From NCBI GenBank assembly GCA_964374095.1, contig CAYJXJ010000187.1:1-8697 (forward strand): a DNA stretch of 8,697 nt, given 5' to 3'. Source of the stretch: CAYJXJ01 sp964374095. Lineage in GTDB: Bacteria > Elusimicrobiota > Elusimicrobia > UBA1565 > UBA9628. Shown here one piece after another: positions 5,505-8,697 of this stretch. A model generated the notes under the pieces. That model made no database searches. It was not told the DNA's origin and saw only the letters and a list, made by a program, of their open reading frames with translations. Each line of letters opens with the position of its first letter. Position 1 is the stretch's first letter. A program made the position numbers and the translations under genes.

Positions 5505-6173
5505 ATGGACTCCGCCCTCATCCGACGCTTTCTCTCCCAGACCCAGGTCGTACGGATGCCCACCCGGCGCCTTGCGACCTTCGGCGCCACGCAAATCTCC
5601 TACCACCTCGTTTCCTCGACCGGTCCGGAGCGGCGGACGCGCCTGCGCCAGGGAACGGTCCGGTCCGAGCGGCCCCAGATTCTCACGCCCCAGTCCTTCG
5701 TGGACCGCTTTCAAGGATTCGGAGAGGAAGCGCGGGACTTCGCCCAATGGATCAACTCGGCCTACCGGGACGTCCTGCGGGCGCTCGAGTACAACTTCAA
5801 GAACCAGGGCTTCGAGACGCGGGTGATAAGCCAAGACTCCGCCGATGTCGCCGCGCGCATCCAACAGGACCTCGACAGCCGCGATGAGCGGTTGAGCGCG
5901 GTCATCCGCTGCCCGGACCCGGCCTGGTCGCTGGCTCTCATGAAATTCACCATGGACGAGGCCTCCCGCTCCTTTCCCGGCCATGTCCGGGACCTCGACC
6001 GCCGGGGCCTTTTCGATCCCGAAGGGCGCTCCGACTCGCGCCGGCGGCGCGAGATCGACGAGCTTTTCTCCCGCGCGGCTTCGAGCCCGGACGCCAAGGA
6101 GACCCTGGGGGCCAAACTGCGGGATTACGGCCTCTGGCCCGAGTACGAGGACCGTTTCCTCGGCCTTTTTTAA
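5505..6173 (+). CDS. Cytosolic protein of unknown function
   Basis: This 222-residue protein has no signal peptide or membrane segment, and I cannot assign a named domain. A basic N-terminus (about 1-25) is followed by a compact region (LATFGATQISYHLVSS, about 23-38), then RQGTVRSERPQILTPQSFVDRFQGFGEEARDFAQWI (split here only by residue 65), a helical middle, and an acidic/aromatic end (YGLWPEYEDRFLGLF). Conserved-looking aromatic and charged clusters suggest a folded enzyme or binding protein. There is one cysteine. The start at 5505 is about 14 bases from the predicted transcript start and lacks a Shine-Dalgarno. An in-frame ATG at 5556 (MPTRRLATFG) is a possible alternative. It diverges from the radical SAM gene at a single symmetric promoter, which hints at co-expression but does not prove shared function. 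The stop is one base before a large palindrome. Confidence 0.8.
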   Translation: MDSALIRRFLSQTQVVRMPTRRLATFGATQISYHLVSSTGPERRTRLRQGTVRSERPQILTPQSFVDRFQGFGEEARDFAQWINSAYRDVLRALEYNFKNQGFETRVISQDSADVAARIQQDLDSRDERLSAVIRCPDPAWSLALMKFTMDEASRSFPGHVRDLDRRGLFDPEGRSDSRRRREIDELFSRAASSPDAKETLGAKLRDYGLWPEYEDRFLGLF

Positions 6174-6174
6174 C

Positions 6175-6235
6175 GGGGTCACATCCCGCCATCTGACAAA
6201 TTCGATGAATTTGTCAGATGGCGGGATGTGACCCC
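6175..6235. repeat. Perfect 61-base inverted repeat (29-bp arms, 3-base loop)
   Basis: The left arm 6175-6203 (starting GGGGTCACATCCCGCCATCT) and the right arm 6207-6235 are exact reverse complements around GAT. It begins one base after the stop of the 222-residue gene. No T tract follows either arm, so it is not a standard intrinsic terminator, although it would form a very stable RNA hairpin. The perfect arms and an AT-richer centre (CAAATTCGATGAATTTG) unlike the surrounding DNA suggest a dispersed palindromic element, of the REPIN or small non-autonomous type linked to REP-associated or IS200-like tyrosine transposases. No transposase is in the window, and repetition elsewhere is not testable here. 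Confidence 0.85.
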
Positions 6236-6286
6236 CAGGGCCCCAAAAGGCCTACCGCGCATATAGGTCTTGCGGTCCCGGTTTTG

Positions 6287-6295
6287 TGCTATACT
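6287..6295 (+). promoter_or_regulatory. Extended -10 promoter of the subtilase gene
   Basis: TGC followed by TATACT (5 of 6) is an extended -10 element. The upstream TCTTGC at 6268-6273 (16-base spacer) is a poor -35. The predicted start is near 6302, giving a leader of about 40 bases. Confidence 0.6.
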
Positions 6296-6311
6296 GCCTT
6301 CTGCCATATTG

Positions 6312-6330
6312 AAGCCCTCCACCGGGGCTT
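6312..6330 (+). promoter_or_regulatory. Leader hairpin adjoining the subtilase ribosome binding site
   Basis: AAGCCC (6312-6317) pairs with GGGCTT (6325-6330) around a 7-base loop. GGGAGG (6331-6336) follows directly and serves ATG 6342. Bases CCTCC (6316-6320) in the hairpin could instead pair with GGAGG (6332-6336), so two exclusive folds can be drawn, one of which hides the ribosome binding site. Confidence 0.45.
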
Positions 6331-6341
6331 GGGAGGTGGTT

Positions 6342-7583
6342 ATGCGTTCACGCAAATCGCGGCGGGGGCTGTTGGTCGCAGCTTTCGCGGTCGTCCTGGG
6401 CGTCGCGGCCCGAGCCGAAGTCTCGACGGAGTCGCACGAACAGCGCATCGTCGTTTTCAAGCCGGACACAACACCCGCCGACCGGGTGGCCGGCGCCCTG
6501 CAGTCGGGCGGCACGCTGGTCCGGGAGTTGCGCCTGATCGACGCGGTCGTGGTCCGCGTCGCGAAGTCCCAACTCAAGGCCGCCGAAGACCTTCTCAAGC
6601 GCCGTGCCGACGTGCTTCGGATCGATGAGGACCCGCGCATCAACTGGCTGGAAAGCCGGGCGGCCGCGGTGCGCGACGTCCCGCTCCCGGATGTGAAGTC
6701 CTTCCTCAAGGAGCCCCTGCGCCTCACCGGGCGCGCGGCCCTCGAGGCGCCGGTCCCCGCTCAGGAGATCCCCTGGGGGATCACGCGCGTCAACGCCGCC
6801 GGAGCCTGGGCCGCCACCAAGGGCAAGGGCGTCAAGGTCGGCGTCATCGATACGGGCATCGACTACGACCATCCCGACCTCAAGGCCAACATCGCCGGAG
6901 GCTGGAACGCGGTCGACAAGACCAAGCCCAACGAGTTCAAGGACGACAACGGGCACGGCACCCACGTCTCCGGCACCATCGCGGCGCTCGACGACAACTC
7001 CGGAGTGGTCGGCGTCGCCCCGGAGGCCTCGCTCTACGGCATCAAGGTGCTCGACGCCGGCGGCAGCGGGACCTTCAGCGATGTGATCGCGGGCATGGAA
7101 TGGTGCGTCACCAACAAGATGCAGGTGGCCAACATGAGCCTCGGGGCCTCCCGGGGCAACGACTCGCTCAAGGCCGCGGTCGAAGCCATGGCCAAGGGCG
7201 GGGTGGCCGTGATCGCGGCGGCCGGCAATTCCGGGCGGGCGGTAGGCTATCCGGCCGCCTACCCGCAGGCCATCGCCATCGCGGCCTCCGATGCCACGGA
7301 CAAGGTGGCCTGGTTCTCCAGCCGCGGGCCGGAGGTCGCCCTCATCGCCCCCGGCGTCAACGTCAAGTCCACTTACATGGGAGGCGGCTACGACAGCCTC
7401 TCGGGGACCTCCATGGCCACCCCGCACGTGGCGGGCCTGGCGGCCCTGGCGGTCGCGGCCAAGGGGATGTCCGACACCGAAGCCCTGCGCGCCCAGCTCA
7501 AGGCGGCGGCCACGCCCCTTCCCGGCGCGCCCGTCGAACAGCAGGGGGCGGGCCTGATCAACGCGGCCAAGCTCGTCCAGTAG
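6342..7583 (+). CDS. Secreted subtilisin-like serine protease (S8) with I9-like propeptide
   Basis: This 413-residue S8 family peptidase cleaves proteins outside the cytoplasm. A strongly basic signal peptide (MRSRKSRRGLLVAAFAVVLG, then VAARA|EV, cleavage about 25) is followed by an inhibitor-I9-like propeptide (about 34-103, QRIVVFKP to EDPRINWL) that would fold the enzyme and be removed. After a linker (about 104-140), the catalytic domain has Asp170 (VIDTGIDYDHPDL), His205 (NGHGTHVSGT), oxyanion Asn296 (AAAGNSG) and Ser357 (SGTSMATPHVAG). All are intact, so it should be active. It has one cysteine, C255, unlike the disulfide-paired neighbours, and no C-terminal anchor or sorting domain. 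Start: the frame opens at a TTG (6270) upstream of the predicted promoter -10, so it is rejected. ATG 6342 has GGAGG with 5-base spacing and begins the signal. It is transcribed from its own extended -10 promoter. The role is probably nutrient proteolysis or envelope turnover. Confidence 0.95.
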   Translation: MRSRKSRRGLLVAAFAVVLGVAARAEVSTESHEQRIVVFKPDTTPADRVAGALQSGGTLVRELRLIDAVVVRVAKSQLKAAEDLLKRRADVLRIDEDPRINWLESRAAAVRDVPLPDVKSFLKEPLRLTGRAALEAPVPAQEIPWGITRVNAAGAWAATKGKGVKVGVIDTGIDYDHPDLKANIAGGWNAVDKTKPNEFKDDNGHGTHVSGTIAALDDNSGVVGVAPEASLYGIKVLDAGGSGTFSDVIAGMEWCVTNKMQVANMSLGASRGNDSLKAAVEAMAKGGVAVIAAAGNSGRAVGYPAAYPQAIAIAASDATDKVAWFSSRGPEVALIAPGVNVKSTYMGGGYDSLSGTSMATPHVAGLAALAVAAKGMSDTEALRAQLKAAATPLPGAPVEQQGAGLINAAKLVQ

Positions 7584-7603
7584 CCGCGCATCGTTTCATC
7601 ATC

Positions 7604-7654
7604 GGCGAGGAGGGCCTGCGCTTCCCCAAATCGGAGGCGCACGCCCTCCCCGCC
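7604..7654 (+). terminator. Long stem-loop downstream of the subtilase, possible terminator
   Basis: GGCG-A-GGAGGGC-C-TGCGC pairs with GCGCA-C-GCCCTCC-C-CGCC: 16 base pairs with two single mismatches and a 15-base loop. It begins about 20 bases after the stop at 7583. No T tract follows, so it could end transcription with Rho or protect the 3' end of the mRNA. Its position favours a role at the end of the subtilase transcript. Confidence 0.45.
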
Positions 7655-7714
7655 GGCTCTGAGCCATGTCAGGTCGTTGTCGAAAAGCCGTTGCGAATGC
7701 GTACTTTTCACAGA

Positions 7715-7738
7715 GCTATCCGCCCCGGCGCGGATAGC
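7715..7738. repeat. Inverted repeat upstream of the DsbA-like gene
   Basis: GCTATCCGC and GCGGATAGC form a perfect 9-bp dyad with a 6-base spacer (CCCGGC), 70 bases before the DsbA-like start. It could be an operator or a second terminator hairpin. There is no T tract. Confidence 0.5.
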
Positions 7739-7773
7739 GGCCATTCGCTCTATCCCGGCAGGCCCGGATTTTC

Positions 7774-7779
7774 TATGAT
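7774..7779 (+). promoter_or_regulatory. Candidate -10 box upstream of the DsbA-like gene
   Basis: TATGAT (5 of 6) stands 29 bases before the DsbA-like ATG. No -35 box or TG extension is seen, so the assignment is weak. If it is used, transcription would start near 7786. Confidence 0.25.
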
Positions 7780-7788
7780 AACCGCGCC

Positions 7789-7812
7789 ATGAACGCAGGC
7801 AACCATCCATGA
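7789..7812 (+). other. Possible 7-codon leader ORF overlapping the DsbA-like start
   Basis: ATG at 7789 encodes MNAGNHP and stops with TGA overlapping the DsbA-like ATG as ATGA (7809-7812). No Shine-Dalgarno precedes it, but it would lie within a few bases of the transcript start suggested by the -10 at 7774. It may be translationally coupled to the next gene or be chance. Confidence 0.2.
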
Positions 7813-8456
7813 CTCGACCGCATCGCCGCGTCGCGGGTGGGGCGTTGGTCCTGGCGGTATCGGTATCCGCGGTTCTCGCCGCCCGCGGCCGCTACCGCCC
7901 CTACACCTCGCAGGCCCCGGAGTACCGTCAAAAGGGCCCCCGCGATGCCCGCGTGGTCGTCGTCGAGTACTCGGATTTCGAGTGCCCGGCCTGCCGGGCG
8001 GCCATCGGGCCGCTGCGCCAAATTCTCGCCTTGCATGGAAAGGATATCCGGATCACCTTCAAACATTTTCCTCTCGACCGGCCGCACCCCTCGGCGCGGG
8101 CCGGCGCGGCCGCCGCCGAATGCGCGGGCCGCCAAGGCCGCTTCTGGGAGTTCCACGACGCTCTCTTCGACCGGCAGGACGATTGGCCGGACCGGGATAA
8201 CGAGCGGGGGCGGCCCGCCTTGGCCGAGCGCCTCGCCGCCTACGCCCAGGGCCTCAAACTCGATGTCCCGGCGTTCGACGCCTGCATGAAGTCGGCCGAA
8301 ACCCCGGCGGCGATCGAGTCCGACGTCGCCGAGGGGCGCAGCCGCATGGTCAGTTCGACCCCCACGTTTTTTATCAACGGCAGGAGAGTGACCGGCGGCC
8401 GGCAGCTGGCCACGCGCGGATTGCTATGGATCGAAAAAGCCCTCAAGAAACCCTAG
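7809..8456 (+). CDS. Membrane-anchored DsbA-like thiol:disulfide oxidoreductase
   Basis: This 215-residue protein is of the DsbA/Thioredoxin_4 type and probably oxidises or isomerises cysteines in exported proteins. A basic start (MTRPHRR) and a hydrophobic segment (about 9-25) form a signal anchor or signal peptide. The thioredoxin fold starts at about 48 (ARVVVVEYSDFECPAC), with redox motif C59-P-A-C62, and the cis-Pro loop is T184-P185 (SSTPTFFINGRRV). The helical insertion contains a second cysteine pair, C105 and C159, seen in many of these proteins. The length is normal. No strong Shine-Dalgarno precedes ATG 7809 (GCAGG, 9 bases away), and an upstream in-frame stop at 7779 excludes an extension. 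Its last 31 bases overlap the MauE/DoxX-like gene, so the two are made together. It may act on the Cys-paired exported proteins in this window, by inference. Confidence 0.92.
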   Translation: MTRPHRRVAGGALVLAVSVSAVLAARGRYRPYTSQAPEYRQKGPRDARVVVVEYSDFECPACRAAIGPLRQILALHGKDIRITFKHFPLDRPHPSARAGAAAAECAGRQGRFWEFHDALFDRQDDWPDRDNERGRPALAERLAAYAQGLKLDVPAFDACMKSAETPAAIESDVAEGRSRMVSSTPTFFINGRRVTGGRQLATRGLLWIEKALKKP

Positions 8457-8697
8457 CGGCTCCTCCGGCGCCCGCGACGAATTGGGCGGCATTGGGGGCC
8501 CGGGCCGCCGTCGGGGCGGTATTCTTGTTGTCCGGCGCCCAAAAAGTGGCCGCTCCCGTGGAGGAATTCGCGGTCGTAATCGAAGCCTACCACATCGTCG
8601 CCCCCGACTCCGCCCTGACCATGGCCCGATTCCTGCCCTGGATCGAGTTGATCCTGGGAGCCAGCCTCCTGCTCGGTTACGCGGCGCGCCAAGCCGC
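8426..8697 (+). CDS. MauE/DoxX-type membrane protein, 3' end outside the window
   Basis: Ninety residues are visible and the frame is open at the right edge. After a Pro/Ala-rich N-terminus (about 1-20), a first membrane helix leads into FLLSGAQKVAAPVEEFAVVI (about 34-53) and EAYHIVAP. The next helix begins PWIELILGASLLLGYAAR. The pattern of helix, GxxK, P-x-x-F, Ala-Tyr and LPWIEL-G is that of the MauE/DoxX family of four-helix membrane proteins. In methylamine utilisation, MauE works with the thioredoxin-like MauD in making the disulfide-rich dehydrogenase small subunit, which fits its position here beside a DsbA-like gene. The start at 8426 lies inside the upstream gene (31-base overlap, different frame) with only a weak GGA before it. 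It could serve as the membrane redox partner of the DsbA-like protein, by inference. DoxX proteins of unrelated function remain possible. Confidence 0.75.
   Translation, partial: MDRKSPQETLAAPPAPATNWAALGARAAVGAVFLLSGAQKVAAPVEEFAVVIEAYHIVAPDSALTMARFLPWIELILGASLLLGYAARQA

Noticed and set aside
5462..5590. N-terminal extension of the radical SAM protein to 5590
   Set aside because: It would overlap the divergent gene, lie upstream of the predicted promoter, and add an unusual Arg/Trp-rich stretch before the conserved domain.
5256..6182. Minus-strand 308-codon frame
   Set aside because: It is antisense to the 222-residue gene and part of the radical SAM gene, with no recognisable motif.
6175..6235. 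Palindrome as a standard Rho-independent terminator
   Set aside because: The stem is far longer than needed and no T tract follows on either strand. It is better treated as a repeat element.
6348..7427. Minus-strand 359-codon frame
   Set aside because: It is the antisense shadow of the subtilase, whose catalytic motifs are all intact on plus.
7584..7792. Plus-strand frame continuing through the gap after the subtilase
   Set aside because: It is an extension of an out-of-frame shadow, with no ribosome binding site or start, and it is interrupted by hairpin-forming sequence.
1..8697. CRISPR array, tRNA or rRNA genes, phage or integrase genes
   Set aside because: No regularly spaced direct repeats, cloverleaf-like sequences, rRNA segments or integrase/transposase motifs were seen on either strand.

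Overview
The window is about 8.7 kb of GC-rich DNA, with G or C strongly favoured at third codon positions. It carries parts or all of nine genes from a Gram-negative-type bacterium: several Sec signal peptides, a DsbA-like periplasmic thiol oxidoreductase and a MauE/DoxX-type membrane protein. A 10-base N gap inside an extremely GC-rich stretch suggests a draft or metagenome assembly. No gene fixes the taxonomy. The mix (TPR-Ser/Thr kinase, exported proteins of unknown family, radical SAM enzyme, a perfect palindromic intergenic element) would fit an uncultured high-GC lineage such as Elusimicrobiota, but that is a low-confidence guess.

Layout. (1) 1-2803, minus strand: a two-gene operon with a TPR/transmembrane/Ser-Thr kinase receptor (380-2803), followed 8 bases later by a small exported protein that runs off the left edge. 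(2) 2909-3238, plus strand: a small exported protein transcribed divergently from the kinase. Two strong sigma70-type promoters lie back to back between them, with -35 boxes that abut inside a palindrome. (3) 3239-3441: a GC-extreme convergent gap with the Ns and no confident gene. (4) 3442-4356, minus: an exported 304-residue protein of unknown family, with an extended -10 promoter and a hairpin touching its ribosome binding site. (5) 4442-5461, minus, and 5505-6173, plus: a radical SAM enzyme with extra cluster cysteines and a cytosolic protein of unknown function. They diverge from one palindromic extended -10 element. (6) 6175-6235: a perfect 61-base inverted repeat. (7) 6342-7583, plus: a secreted subtilisin-family protease with an I9-like propeptide. 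(8) 7809-8697, plus: a DsbA-like protein overlapping a MauE/DoxX-type membrane protein that runs off the right edge.

How it fits together. Most products act in or across the envelope: exported proteins, a secreted protease, a thiol oxidase with a candidate membrane partner, and a kinase whose TPR region is predicted to be periplasmic. Three predicted exported regions (the kinase ectodomain, the 109-residue protein and the 304-residue protein) have even numbers of cysteines, so they are plausible clients of the disulfide system. That link is inference. The most distinctive signals are the inverted kinase topology, the two symmetric divergent promoters, the perfect palindrome, and the DsbA-MauE overlap.
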